A stretch of 64,000 bases of DNA from Epiperipatus broadwayi (lineage: Eukaryota; Onychophora; Udeonychophora; Euonychophora; Peripatidae): contig JAQFVV010000254.1 in the NCBI GenBank assembly GCA_028023455.1, positions 928,001 to 992,000 of the forward strand, written 5' to 3'. Shown in pieces: positions 34,282 to 45,439 of this stretch. Under the pieces are notes generated by a model. That model did no database searches and was not told the origin of the DNA. It saw only the letters and a list, made by a program, of their open reading frames with translations. Every line of letters starts with the position of its first letter. Position 1 is the first letter of the stretch. Position numbers and translations under genes: made by a program.

Positions 34282-35000
34282 CTTTCAAAAGTAACCTTTA
34301 TTAGTAAAAGGATTACAAAAATTTTGGGTACACTTACCCATTGAGAATTACAAAGTGTTGAATGTGACAAACAAGGTAAAACAATTATTGATTATATAAA
34401 GTAAATATGCTTGATAATAATTATATACATTAAAGAGTTGCTATAATGTTGATATTAATGTGTATCTGAACATGAGTATCTATACATGGATCTACATGGC
34501 CCAGTTACTGAGAAGCCATCCATCATCCAATGATCCCACCCCTGGGGCCCCGAAGCAAAGACCCAAATGCTTCAGCTGAATAGGTGGACAAGCCCAGCAT
34601 TGCGCCAACCACCACAACAGGCAGCAAGGTCCAAGGCCCAAGTCCATTGAATAATAAATTCTCGACCTGCAGCCAAGCCATGTCAAGACCATTCCAGATG
34701 CCTCTGTCTCCCAATCAACAATTCAAATGTGCAGGGACTGCATTTGGTCTACCTGCCCAGAATTGGAAAGCCAACTAAGAAAAACTAACGCATAGTGAGC
34801 ACAGATCTGCACTGCCTAAAACCAACCTATCAAGAGGGCACAGCAGCCAACCAGAGCAGGAATGGTGCTGAGACTTTGACCAGGTACCCTCCCAGCAGGT
34901 TTTCCAGGTAGCGGCAATAATTGTCAACAGCCTGCACCAAAGAACCAGCCTCCTAACGACCGCCACCACCTCCGAGGAAGAAAAGAGGAGTGCAGACCCA
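34282..35000 (-). mobile_element. G+C-richer retroposon with 16-bp TSDs, unrecognised
   Basis: A 719-base insertion. The part at 34490-34995 is roughly half G+C, in sharp contrast with everything around it. In minus orientation it ends with ACTAATAAAGGTTACTTTTG, an AATAAA-plus-TTTTGAAA terminus resembling the 3' ends of LINE copies 1 and 2. It may therefore be a nonautonomous element or a retrocopied transcript mobilised by that LINE. Both strands have short frames (63-66 codons), none with a recognised domain. It could be a processed pseudogene or an old 5'-truncated element. Confidence 0.65.
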
Positions 35001-35016
35001 TACCATGACTTGATAT
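35001..35016 (+). repeat. Target-site duplication, right, of the 34.3-kb retroposon
   Basis: Exact 16-base repeat of 34266-34281. Confidence 0.85.
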
Positions 35017-35349
35017 GTTTGTATATAACTTATAAAATGTAAAAAATCTTCTCTGTTAGGAAAATGTAGAATATAACCATCTCAATACAATAAGTTGTAG
35101 TGAATACTTTAGTTTCCAAAAGTAAGCGACCCACTTACAGAGACAATATTTAAGCATTTCATCTATTTTTGAAATACTATTTTTTGTATATTAACTGATG
35201 TTATACAAAATATTTAAAAGTGTTCAAATGTTTTTATTTAATTTAAGATTTCTATATGTCTGGTTCAAATTGTGTAATAAAGTTGTCATCAAACTTAATA
35301 TTCTATTATTATTTAAATTAATTAATTTGTGGATGCTCTGCACAATTTC

Positions 35350-35410
35350 AACCAAAATTGTGGTCCAAGAAAAAAAAATATTTTTTTTTTTTTTTGCTTT
35401 TTAATGCATT
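35350..35410 (-). repeat. MITE-like family D, single end
   Basis: On the minus strand AATGCATTAAAAAGCAAAAA, an A/T run, then GGACCACAATTTTGGTTG, matching the end and inner box at 12711 and 56830. Confidence 0.35.
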
Positions 35411-35894
35411 AGTTCTCAAATTAAATAAAAGAATTTTTTTAAAATATATACTATATTTAATTCTAATTGCTAATACTACATTGGGTGTTACTCCATAATA
35501 GATGTGACCTCACAGTTAATTTACAAATTGTAAAGTAAAAAATATAATAACTCCAAATAAAATTATATATTCTATTAATTTTAATAATGTTCTAAACAAA
35601 TAGGCTATTAAGCAGCACTTCATACATAGAATAATATTAACAAAGTCATCATCTTTGATGCACATACCATAAGCTTTCCAGAAACATTTCAATAAACTTG
35701 AAAACATCTCCCAAATTAATCTAATGACTAGTTTAATAGGTTAATACTATAGAATGTTATTATTAAAATGACTTTGGAAGATCTGACTTGTAAAAACATC
35801 CACACTGATGCTAACTGAAGATGTATACAAAAAAATTATAAAAGATATCAACAGTCCATACAATTTTATGTAACTTGTTTGTAATTTGATCAAA

Positions 35895-36030
35895 TCATCA
35901 CATGATGACCATTTTATATGCATATACATGCTGTTAATATGAGTACCAAACTTTATACACATTGTGCATCCATTGATTATAAAGGTTTGCACTTGGTACT
36001 ACTACTATGTGGAGTTTGGTACTCTTATTG
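35895..36030. mobile_element. Foldback family A, copy 5 (short form)
   Basis: TCACATGATGACCATTTTAT, then GCATCCATTGATTATAAAGG, TTGCACTTGGTACTACTACT and GTGGAGTTTGGTACTC. It shares the GGTACTC ending with copy 7 (52060-52075), so these two form a subtype. Confidence 0.6.
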
Positions 36031-36329
36031 TTTATAATTGCTTGATAATGAATAAAAAAGATGGTTCCATCTTTTTCTGACTTGTCTATTACATATAAAG
36101 ACAATGTATATGTAAGTAATCATAAGCAGATATAAATTTTAAATTAATTGAGATGTTATTAACAGTTAATTTAAAACAGACTAAGTTTAGACTATAAAGG
36201 CAATGTAACTGTCATGAAAATATACATACCTATTTGATAATTCTACATATTTAAAAAAAAATATATATTTTAACACCAACTAGAAACTATACAAAGATGT
36301 GGGAGCATCTGAAATTGCATTATAAGTTT

Positions 36330-36500
36330 TATATAGTTCTCCAATTAGTGTTTGCTTGGATATTTTTTTTATAAATGTTGAATTGCTGGCAAAGTAAACA
36401 AACACTTATTTTAACTGTCTTGGTAAATATGCACATATCCAAGAACTCACCCTTTGTAGAAAATTTCCAAGCAAATACTAACTGGTAAATTATATAAAAA
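36330..36500. repeat. Short inverted repeat, related to 37120-37200
   Basis: TATAGTTCTCCAATTAGTG and TTTGCTTGGATAT on the left pair with TCCAAGCAAATACTAACTGG and TAAATTATATAA on the right. The left block (with ATGTTGAATT) reappears at 37136-37195. Possibly MITE remnants. Confidence 0.35.
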
Positions 36501-36936
36501 TTAAAATAATATTTAAAAAAAATTTTTTTTTAAATAATGCTTTTATGAAATGGATTATTACTTTATTTTTTACTTTTTAGTCGGCTATTTACACAAAAGC
36601 ATTATTTTAAAAAAAAATTGTTTAAATATCATTTTATTTTCTAGTTAAAAATAAAACATATAATTTCAAATTAAATAAAACAATTTTCTTCACTAGTCTT
36701 TTTTTTTGTTCTTTCCACAAAAGAGTACCTGGTATTGTCAGTTGTATTTATTTTGAATTTGGAAATGAATAAAAAATCCATATATTTCTCTAACTTTTTC
36801 TTTACACATTTATTTTTTTTTACAAAATATTTATGAAATATTAATTATTTCAGAAGAATAATCCAGATTGTAGAAAAAAATATTTACTTTTAATTAATTG
36901 AATTAATATTAATTAAATTTTACTCTACAAAAAAAT

Positions 36937-37020
36937 ATTACCATTGGTTCAGTTGTTAAGGCACCTTTCCTGAAAAAATTAAGGTTGTGAGTTCAAGTTC
37001 TGAAGGACCAGATTTTTTTA
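36937..37020 (+). repeat. tRNA-like SINE remnant
   Basis: Box A-like TTGGTTCAGTTGTTAAGG and box B-like GTGAGTTCAAGTTCTG at about the right spacing, followed by a T run. Too decayed to be a tRNA. Confidence 0.4.
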
Positions 37021-37243
37021 ATTGTTAAAAATTCAAAAATGCAGTTATTTTGACAAAAACACAGACAGGACAAGTTACTATATAATCATTTAATTAAAAA
37101 ACATCTAGATATGCTCATAAATTGTCTGGTTCTTTGTATAGTTCTCTAATTAATGTTAGCATGTATATTTTTCTACTGATGTTGAATTATTAAAGAGGTA
37201 TGGGTATTTATAAGGCAATTAAAAGAGAGTAGTATTAATAACA

Positions 37244-37482
37244 TTTCAATTAATTTAAATTTCATACCTCCAAATGGTTACTTAAATATAAATTGCCTTT
37301 AAAGATCCTAGATAAGTTTGTCAAAAATGGAATCATTTTTTCTACTCATTAGTAAGCAATTGTTTTTCAATTAATTTAAATTTCATACCTCCAAATGGTT
37401 ACTTAAATATAAATTGCCTTTAAAGATCCTAGATAAGTTTGTCAAAAATGGAATCATTTTTTCTACTCATTAGTAAGCAATT
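37244..37482 (+). repeat. Perfect tandem duplication, 121-bp period
   Basis: The block TTTCAATTAATTTAAATTTC ... TAGTAAGCAATT occurs at 37244-37361 and again at 37365-37482. I see no mismatch over 118 bases, so it is very young. Noncoding. Confidence 0.95.
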
Positions 37483-37489
37483 ATAAACA

Positions 37490-38990
37490 AGTTATATGAA
37501 ATTAATAGATTTTTGATATCTCTAAGTATTTCATAATTATTTGTACAGAAGTTATCATCTTCATATGTTTAAACTCTAAGAATTCTTTACAAATCAGACC
37601 TTCCAATACCATTAATAAATTTGTATAGAACATTCTTTTGCATTACACTTTTAAAGTGATCAGACAATTAAGTTGTTGGAGAAATATTTTCAAGAATATT
37701 AGAATGATTCTGGAAAACCCAAATTGCAAAGAATATTACAGTATATGCATTAAAAATTATATTGACATTCTAAATGCTATTTAAAAGCCTGTTTATTTAC
37801 AGGGTTATTAAAATTAGTAGAGCATATCTGAGTATATGTTTGCAATTAGAGTCATTGTATACTGAAATTAATAATGCCATTCATTTCACTGTCAATCATG
37901 AGGTCTTCCACATGTTTGTGAGCTGGTTTTCAGAATTGTGAGATTGCTAAATATACCAGTTTAAATATTTTTTTAAAAAGGTATTAAATGTATTAATAAT
38001 AGGTATATTCAAATGTTAGAATAAATTATTAAAGATAATATTTTAAAATAAATATTAAATACTGTAGCAAGCTTGTTAAAAGTGTTTAAATTTAAGGTAA
38101 ACTAATAAATTATGCAAACAATGTTAGAACTGTTTCTTTTATGAAAAATTAAAAGCATGTATGAATGTATTGAAAAACAAATCAGTTAAGTAAAGTAGAG
38201 ATTAAATAAATAAATTTTAAATAATTAAATTAATAAAAAGATTAAGCCTGTTTTGAGATAAGACATTCGAAAAAGAGGAGAAATTTCAAACAATATAATA
38301 ATTAGTGTTTTGAAAATTCATTCAATTAAATGTTTTTTTTTTTTTAATTATTGCCATTAAAATAAAACGAGATCTTAAAGGTATTAAAAATAAGAGATTA
38401 TCAAAGGTGTTAAGAAAATCACAGGTATAACATTTTAAGTTTTATTTTACGACCTCTTAGCTTGGTATATATTTCTGTGAAACAAGCTATATTTTATTAT
38501 GTAGAGGGTTTATATAATATTGCAAGAACCAAATGTTTTTTTGTTTTAATCTAGTTGGTTTTAAAGCAGCCAAAATGAAAAAATTAATAAATTGGTATTT
38601 GAAAAACTTCGCTTCATCTTATCTTTATTATATATACGATATAATTGATTAATTTATTTTTTTTAGAAAAAAAAAAAATTATTTAAGGTAAAATTTTCAG
38701 CAAATATGTGAAATTTTTTAAAAAATCAACGGTGTAATATTCATTTTGAGTATGTGAAAAGTGTACACACATATAAAACATTTAAAAGCAAGTATCCAAG
38801 GGCTAATATAATGCGAGTAATATAATTATTAATATTTTACGCTAAAGGTTTATTTTGAATTTTGTTGGAATTCATTTATAAATAAATTAATTCTCCTTTT
38901 GATTACTGGCGAGTTAGATTTTATGTATGCAGAACTTATATTATAAACACACTTATTAGATCATTGTTGAATGATTAAAATTTACTATAT
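37490..38990. other. Unassigned A+T-rich sequence
   Basis: No feature recognised. Confidence 0.45.
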
Positions 38991-40101
38991 CTATATACGT
39001 AGTGGATTTATTCACGTTGTTGTTTTGGGGTTCGAACTAAGGATCATTCCGTTAATTAAGAAGTGTTATAGTGTTACTCTTAAATTAGGAATCGGTCTCA
39101 AAAGAACCATCTTTGTAATTAAGTTGAGTTATTATTATATCAGGATCTGAACCTAAAATGGCCACTCCTAGAATTAACATTGCAAAAAAGATGTATCGGT
39201 TGTAACAATTTCATATTGTATACGTGTGACTATGCTATAAAACCTATGATATAAATCTATTGTATTTGTGAGGATTGGTCATACATAGAGTTATATTCAG
39301 GGTGTACTAAAAGCCAGGTATTTACTCTGTGACACGTAGTTCATACACATAGTGGAAAACATTCATAGTTAAAATATAGGAGAGAAATGGCTTATTAAAG
39401 CAATAAACAATTATAAAAAAAAATTGTCATAAATTCTTATATATTTCATAATGTAATTATATTTAGGGAAAAGAATATTATATTTTATCTGACAATTAGG
39501 ATACGCTGTAAATAAACTATTGTTTTATTTGTTTAAATAGTGTGTAATTTTTTTTATATGTAATATTGTCTGGATTACATAGTAATTCTATGTCCATTCC
39601 ATCAGGAGTAGCTTATGTTCTGTTTGATCTGGCCAAGTATTGCATGATCATCATCATTGCATATTAAAGAAAATATTTTTAAATATTATTTATATATATT
39701 TAAAAATATATGTGCCAATCTATTTCTTGATGCTTAATTGTCAAAGGACACCCAAATCAATTAAAATAAATTTGAATAATTTAAGCATACATAAGTTGAC
39801 CACTACAATAAATATATATATCTTCACTTTTCAATTTCTAAATTAATTGTGATAATAACCATATTAATGGAGTAATAAATCCAATGTAATAATAGTGACT
39901 AGAATTAAATATAACATTATTTTTAAATATTTCATAAATGTTAGTTGAAATAGATGAAATGGTATATTAAAAACGAATAAACTATCTCAATATTGTCTCT
40001 GAAAGTGAATCATTTATTTTTGGTAATTAAAATTTTTATTACAATTAATTGGATGGATACGGTAATTTGCTTACCAAAGGATAATTAATATTTTCAATAC
40101 T

Positions 40102-40768
40102 TAGTGAGTTTTCAAGTAAATCAAAATGGCTGCCGTATTTTTGATAAATCTACAGTTTTGGGATAATGCCTGCTAAGAAACATATTTAGTATTTACATTT
40201 TATTTTTTTATTACTATTATTTTAAAAAAAGAAATCATTGTGGAAAAATTAATTACAAAATTAGCAGTTTCTTTTCTTTTCTTTTTTTAAAATTAACTTA
40301 TTAACAGAAAAATGAAAAAAAATATATAATATTTACACTTTCTTCATGTCGAAGGCGTGCAATTATATGTGAACATTAATGCATACTTTTCTGTGGAGAG
40401 AATGATCTTGTACCGTTGGAAATAATCCACTGCATTATGTTTTGTGACAGAAAAGTCCCAAATTTTAATCATTATAAAAATTTACCAAAAAAAAACTGCT
40501 GACAAAAAGAAACATACTGAAGTGAACCAAAGTACGATCATGTTGCTTCCCATGTTATAATATAAATTTTTAAAAAAAATGAAATCAAGATTCTTAATGA
40601 AATTTATCGCAATTTATTCCTTTTTAAAAAATTACAATTTATTAATTTTGTTATAATTTAACAACTAACACATCTTCAGTAGATTATAGGCTCTCAAAAC
40701 TGCACTTTTGTCAAAAATACAAGCTGCCATCTTGGTTTATTTGAAAACTCATAAATTACCATATTTTT
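40102..40768. repeat. Inverted repeat pair about 600 bp apart (possible MITE ends)
   Basis: GAGTTTTCAAGTAAATC, AAAATGGCTGCCGTATTTTTG and CTACAGTTTTGGG near 40106-40162 pair imperfectly with CTCAAAACTGCAC, TCAAAAATACAAGCTGCC and ATTTGAAAACTCAT near 40692-40753. The centre is noncoding. It could be the ends of a nonautonomous DNA element. Confidence 0.4.
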
Positions 40769-40892
40769 TTACACTTTTCACACCTTTGTTCCTAAAGTGA
40801 CATTAAACTTGTACATCTGTCATTTTATATCCATTTGGACAATTGTGAAAAAGATGATAAGTTCTTTTCTCTCTTTGTGTGTGTGTGTTTTC

Positions 40893-41560
40893 TTAAAGAA
40901 AGGCACCCAGTAACACAAAAAAGAAATATTTTACTAAATGATCAGTGAGGTACAATGTGCATCTAATCCCCAGAATCATCATTAAATCTTCAACTAAACT
41001 ATACCAATCAGAATCTTCCAATTGATATGAAACACCATTACAGTATTGAAGAAGATATAATAGAATCGCGCCAACATATGAATGCATACCAGGGGCATGT
41101 ACAATTAGTAATATCATAAATAAATCAGGAATTACTCTACTAATAAATAAATATTTAAACATCCTCATTCTTAACTGCTACTTGTAGTAGATCAATATTT
41201 GTCCAGAACATTCCAACTGGCACTACCCCAAAATCATAACTTTTCTTCAAGTGCTGTAAAATTCCCAATATATTTATTGACTATCTGGTTAAAATCACCA
41301 TATAACATGCCAAACATCAGAAAAGTGCTCATCAATATGCTACAATTTTCACCTTGCTAATACTTTTAAAAATATCTAAACACTCCAATATTCTCAATTT
41401 TCCTTCAATATATTTTATTTCTGTTGTTAGCATATAAATGGTTTTAATATGTGGGCATTGTAAAGCTTTTTAATGCCATTTCCATCCATAATCAAGAGTG
41501 TATTTTCACCTTGCTTTTTTATAATTTCATGAGAATTAAAATGGGGGCATTTTCTAACAC
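40893..41560 (-). pseudogene. Possible LINE endonuclease remnant (weak)
   Basis: On the minus strand, patched frames give ENTLLIMDGNGIKKLYN (about 41470-41520) and later YGDFNQIVNKYIG-like sequence near 41275-41310, which in order resemble the middle of an APE endonuclease with its GDFN motif. The final open stretch (91 codons, 40893-41168) has no domain I recognise; it is Leu/Ile-rich. The assignment rests on GDFN plus order and is easily wrong. Confidence 0.25.
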
Positions 41561-41581
41561 TTCATCATCCATGAGTTCAGA

Positions 41582-41680
41582 TATCACATGATGACTATTT
41601 CTTGTGCTAGCACATAACTGTTATTAAAACAAGCAAAACTCCATACAGTACTGCCACTCAGTGCCAATGAGATCATGTTA
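41582..41680. mobile_element. Foldback family A, copy 6 (left end only)
   Basis: TCACATGATGACTATTTCTTG, then ATTAAAACAAGCAAAACTCC and CATACAGTACTGCCACTCAG; it ends abruptly in unrelated sequence. Truncated. Confidence 0.6.
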
Positions 41681-41709
41681 TTCTCTTGCTGATTTCAGAA
41701 GCTCCATTT

Positions 41710-42780
41710 AAAAAATTTTTTTTTTCTATTTCATCTAGCTTTTGGCTGCCCTCATGGTCTTCCCTGGATCATTTTCTATATTTTCTCTATTTGTTGACAC
41801 ATTATTAGCTTGATTTTTTATCCTTATGTGATAATATTATTACCTTTTAATGATTTCTATTTAAATCATTTTTATTTATATTTGTCACCACTTTTAGCAT
41901 TCATAGGATATTTCTTTATTTTTTAGAAGAAAATGCACTTCATTTCATAATTGATTTCAAACTATATAATACCCAATGGCACATTTTTTATAAATAGTTT
42001 AGTTTTCACAGATTCAGAGATTGTCAAAAATATAGGTTTTCCTTAAAAACACGTGTACACATATTTTCTCAATGATGATGGTATTCTCATTAATGTTGAT
42101 TTAGATGTTTCTTCCATCTTTAGAGTCAATGCTTATTTGTTTTTGCTGGATTTTCTTTTTTTCTTTCCATTTTTACGCTTTATCTCTAGTTTTTGGCGAT
42201 TTATTAGGTGTCATGCTAGAGTGAATTATTGTCTTTGGCTTGAGCATCTTTACATTTCATGTATGGTTTTTAATTTTTCTGAATTATTTTTTTCTCTTTC
42301 TATTTTTTCAATATGGATTGAACCTGGAGCCCTCAAGCCAATGCAGTATATGTTGATTTAAGCTGTGTGTTTGTTAAGGGATTTGCCTTCAACATAGAAT
42401 TTATTTCCCCTATTTCCTCTGCCTTCCTGAATTTACAATGTCATATTAGTGTATGAGAAACTCAGATACCTTCTCAATGCTCTTATGACCAGATTGTAAA
42501 ATCATTTACTCTATTTTAGCATATTGTGAATTATTAACTGCCAACATTAACCACCGCTGCTTTTGCCACTGCTGCTTCCACCACCACCTCCATCTTCACT
42601 GCCACCACTACTGCCACTTGAAGTTGGTTATAAGATTGAACAAATTAACAATACTTTATGTCAATTTAAAAAGAGTTACATAATGATTTACAGGAGTTGA
42701 AGATTGATAATAAAAAATGGATATCTATTTCATATATTTCAAATGTTCAAGTGAATTTTTTTTTAAATATATAAAAGGAT
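41710..42780. other. Unassigned A+T-rich sequence, one CCA/GCC-rich patch
   Basis: No gene supported. At 42550-42620 there is an imperfect triplet patch of CCACC/GCC/ACT units, probably a decayed trinucleotide repeat. The 102-codon frame at 42053-42361 is Phe/Leu/Ile-rich and looks like chance. Confidence 0.4.
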
Positions 42781-42794
42781 GTGTTTAATGTTTC

Positions 42795-43350
42795 ATTGTG
42801 TATTACAAATAACATTAATAAGTTAGTGAATAGTTCTAAATATTTCATACCTGTGAAGCAGAAAAGTAATGTGGTGTATTAATGTTTTTGTGCATGTATG
42901 TTATTATATATAGGTGAATCAAGATGCAGTACTGGAAGAAGTTAAAGGAGCATGAATTCTTATACAAGAATGTTAAATATAAATAATAATGATTTAAAAA
43001 CTGCTTCACTTTTCTTGGATCATGAGAGGACATTTAAAGGTAAGATTAAGTTTGATGTTGAAAGTGTTTACATTCTTCATGAAGAGAGAAACCATAATAA
43101 AAAAAATTAAGGAGGCAATTTTAATTATAAATAGAAATAAATTGAATATAATTAATAAACAAGCTAATAATATTAAAATTCAGGATTTGTGGGATTTGAG
43201 TTGATGTTTTCGTCTGTTGTTTTCTTTTAATTTAATGGCAGTTGAGGAGGGTTAAGGAATTAACTGAAAACACTTCTGCAGATTGAAAGATTATATATAA
43301 TAGTTAATTACTGCTATATTTATTATTTTTATAACAATAGTTTTTAATTA
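42795..43350 (+). pseudogene. Penelope-like GIY-YIG end, third locus, decayed
   Basis: Matches the 26.4-kb copy in order: ATAACATTAATAAG, CCTGTGAAGCAG, TATATAGGTGAATCAAG (YIGES), HEERNHN, KEAILIINRNK, NIKIQDLWDLS and a stop at 43204, then the 3' UTR AATTTAATGGCAGTTGAG and the terminus TTTTAATTAATGAACATTTTTA. Frameshifts and stops break the domain after YIGES. Single orientation, no palindromic partner seen. Confidence 0.82.
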
Positions 43351-43714
43351 ATGAACATTTTTATTTGTATTACTTTTAAAAAAAAAGTAGAATGGATTTA
43401 AGTCATGTTAAGAAATGTAGGGATTGTTAATGAGTAGCAGAAATAATGTAAAAAGGTTATTAAGCTTAAATGCAGGCTTCGTTGTTTTAAGAATTGTAAA
43501 GTTTATTATGTATTCCTAAATTGTTGCAACATAAAATTGAACGGTTGCATAAATTTTGTACCAAAATGTATGGATAAATTAAAATCAATAATTTTAAATG
43601 ATGTAGTTAAGAAATGTAACAAAAAAAGTTTTTTTTTATATTCGGAGGTATATGGAAGCAATTAAACATTTAATAATTTTAAATGAATGGTGTGCTTGGG
43701 ATGAAAGATCAATT

Positions 43715-44282
43715 CATCTTCTCTCTTTTATCTCAATTTATTTATAGAGGCTTGTGTGAAGCACTTTGGAAAGAAAACATGAAGATTTTAAAACAATCAT
43801 ATTACTTTTTCAAAGGTATATTTTAAATTGCTTAATATTATTTTAATAGACATTTGTTTAATAGACATTTGCAAAATTATTCAATCAATACCAAATGAAA
43901 TAACAAAATAGATAAAGATAAACTTCCCAGAGGTTAATATTATGTAATAAATCAAAAGTAATACCCCAACTTGGTTTATTAAGTTTAACTTGTGCTTTGG
44001 ATTGAGAGTATTTCATTTACTTAATAAACCAGTGTTGGAGTATTAATCTCGATTTGTTATATAACATTAAACACTGAAAAGTTTGTATTTATGTATTTTA
44101 TTATTTGATTTGGCATTGACAGCTGTAAATTTAAAATTTTACAAATGTCAATTGAAATAATATTAAATAATTTAAAATATAGTTTAAAAAAGTAATATGA
44201 TTGATTTAAAATCTTTATGCTTTCTTTCCAAAATGCTTCAGAGAAACCTCTATAAACAAATTGAGATAAAAGGGAGAAGATG
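43715..44282. mobile_element. Long foldback, about 570 bp, noncoding
   Basis: Left arm from CATCTTCTCTCTTTTATCTC through TATAGAGGCTTGTGTGAAGC, GATTTTAAAACAATCATATT to TACCCCAACTTGGTTTATT (43961-43979). The right arm is the reverse complement, ending AAAGGGAGAAGATG (44282). The spacer is about 35 bases (43984-44019) and the arms diverge by small indels. At 44318-44385 a third, direct copy of the central block (GGATTGAAAACACTTTATTT, ACTTAATAAACCAGCATTG) follows. Looks like a MITE or foldback that rearranged locally. Confidence 0.7.
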
Positions 44283-44317
44283 TACCAATCTTTTTCTTAA
44301 AAAGTTTTATATTGTGG

Positions 44318-44385
44318 TTTGGATTGAAAACACTTTATTTACTTAATAAACCAGCATTGAAGTATTAATCTCAATTTATTGCATA
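44318..44385 (+). repeat. Direct copy of foldback centre
   Basis: Repeats 43998-44062 (GGATTGA..ACTTAATAAACCAG..TATTAATCTC) 320 bases downstream. Confidence 0.65.
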
Positions 44386-44399
44386 TTAATAATAATATA

Positions 44400-45110
44400 T
44401 TAAGAGAAAAACCATAAAACAAATACAAAAAAAAAAGGCAAAATATACATTGACAGTCAAGATAAAAAAAAATATACAACACAAACTTATAAAAAAATAT
44501 TAGGAAAAAAAAGTAAGACTAAGTATAGATTTTACTAAATGAAAAGTAATAAAGAGAAAAAAAAAGACTATAAAAATAAGTTTAAATTGCAGGAGATCTA
44601 TATCAGTAGAAATAAGACTTCACTCACCAGCATTAAAAACTGCATTCTATTACAATTGAATTTTTAAATTTAAAATTAGTGCACTAGTAATAATTGGAGA
44701 AATTCAAATTAACTTGTGTTTAGCCTCTAGCTAATAAGAGATAAACAATTATTTAGAAATTAATACTCTTAGTTTGACTATGAAATTATTACCTGCAAAG
44801 TAAATTCCAAATCTATTTATGACCTGAAATAATTTCCAAGGCTTACCTGTACTGGATTCAAATACCAATTCATGAGCATGGCAGATGAATACATTACTGG
44901 TTCTTTATGAAACTTTTTACTGAAAGATATTATATCTAGGTATAAAGTGTGAATTTTCCAAAGTTTGTGCACATGATATTTTAAAATGATAAAGATTAAA
45001 ATATATACAGTGTGTTCCAATGAAAAGATGACTAGTTTTTTCTTTAAATTGTCTGCAGTGCCATCTATAAATTAACACATTATATAGTGATATAATTCAG
45101 CCATTTAAAA
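44400..45110. other. Unassigned A+T-rich sequence
   Basis: No feature recognised. Confidence 0.45.
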
Positions 45111-45124
45111 AATTTTTGAAGTGC

Positions 45125-45365
45125 TAGCATGTGTGAATCATTATTTATGGCATGAAATGTGTTTTGTAACTTTAAGGATCAGCTTCAATGCTTTGTTTTC
45201 TCTATTATCACAAAATCTTGTATGAAACAATTCTTGTGACCCATAGCTTTACTTTTATACACAATGTGTCAGAAGTATTTCTGTTAAATTTAAAATAAAA
45301 TATAAGCTAATGCATTGTTTCATCATGGGTTGAGGCATAAAATACAGTCACTTTTTATGTTATAA
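45125..45365 (+). repeat. Diverged dispersed repeat, copy 2 (partner at 23960)
   Basis: Ordered blocks shared with 23960-24240, including GGCATGAAATGTGTT, CAATTCTTGTGACCCATAG and GGCATAAAATACAGTC. Confidence 0.35.
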
Positions 45366-45439
45366 CATTATTTTGATATGCTAACATCTTAAAGTTTTTG
45401 TGGTAAATGGTAATGCAATCCCAGTGATAGAATATCAGT

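Noticed and set aside
34492-34969. Overlapping frames of 63-66 codons on both strands in the G+C-rich block
   Set aside because: Fewer stops are expected at higher G+C; no motif, no conserved start context and frames overlap on both strands, so no protein is called.
39010-39090. tRNA-like patch with GGGTTCGAAC
   Set aside because: The minus strand has a box-B-like AGTTCGAACCCC but no convincing box A or cloverleaf.
39300-39330. Tc1/mariner-like terminal sequence CAGGGTGTACTAAAAG
   Set aside because: No inverted partner or transposase remnant nearby.
42053-42361. 102-codon frame with hydrophobic residues resembling a membrane protein
   Set aside because: Phe/Leu/Ser-rich composition follows from T-rich DNA; no ordered topology or family signal.
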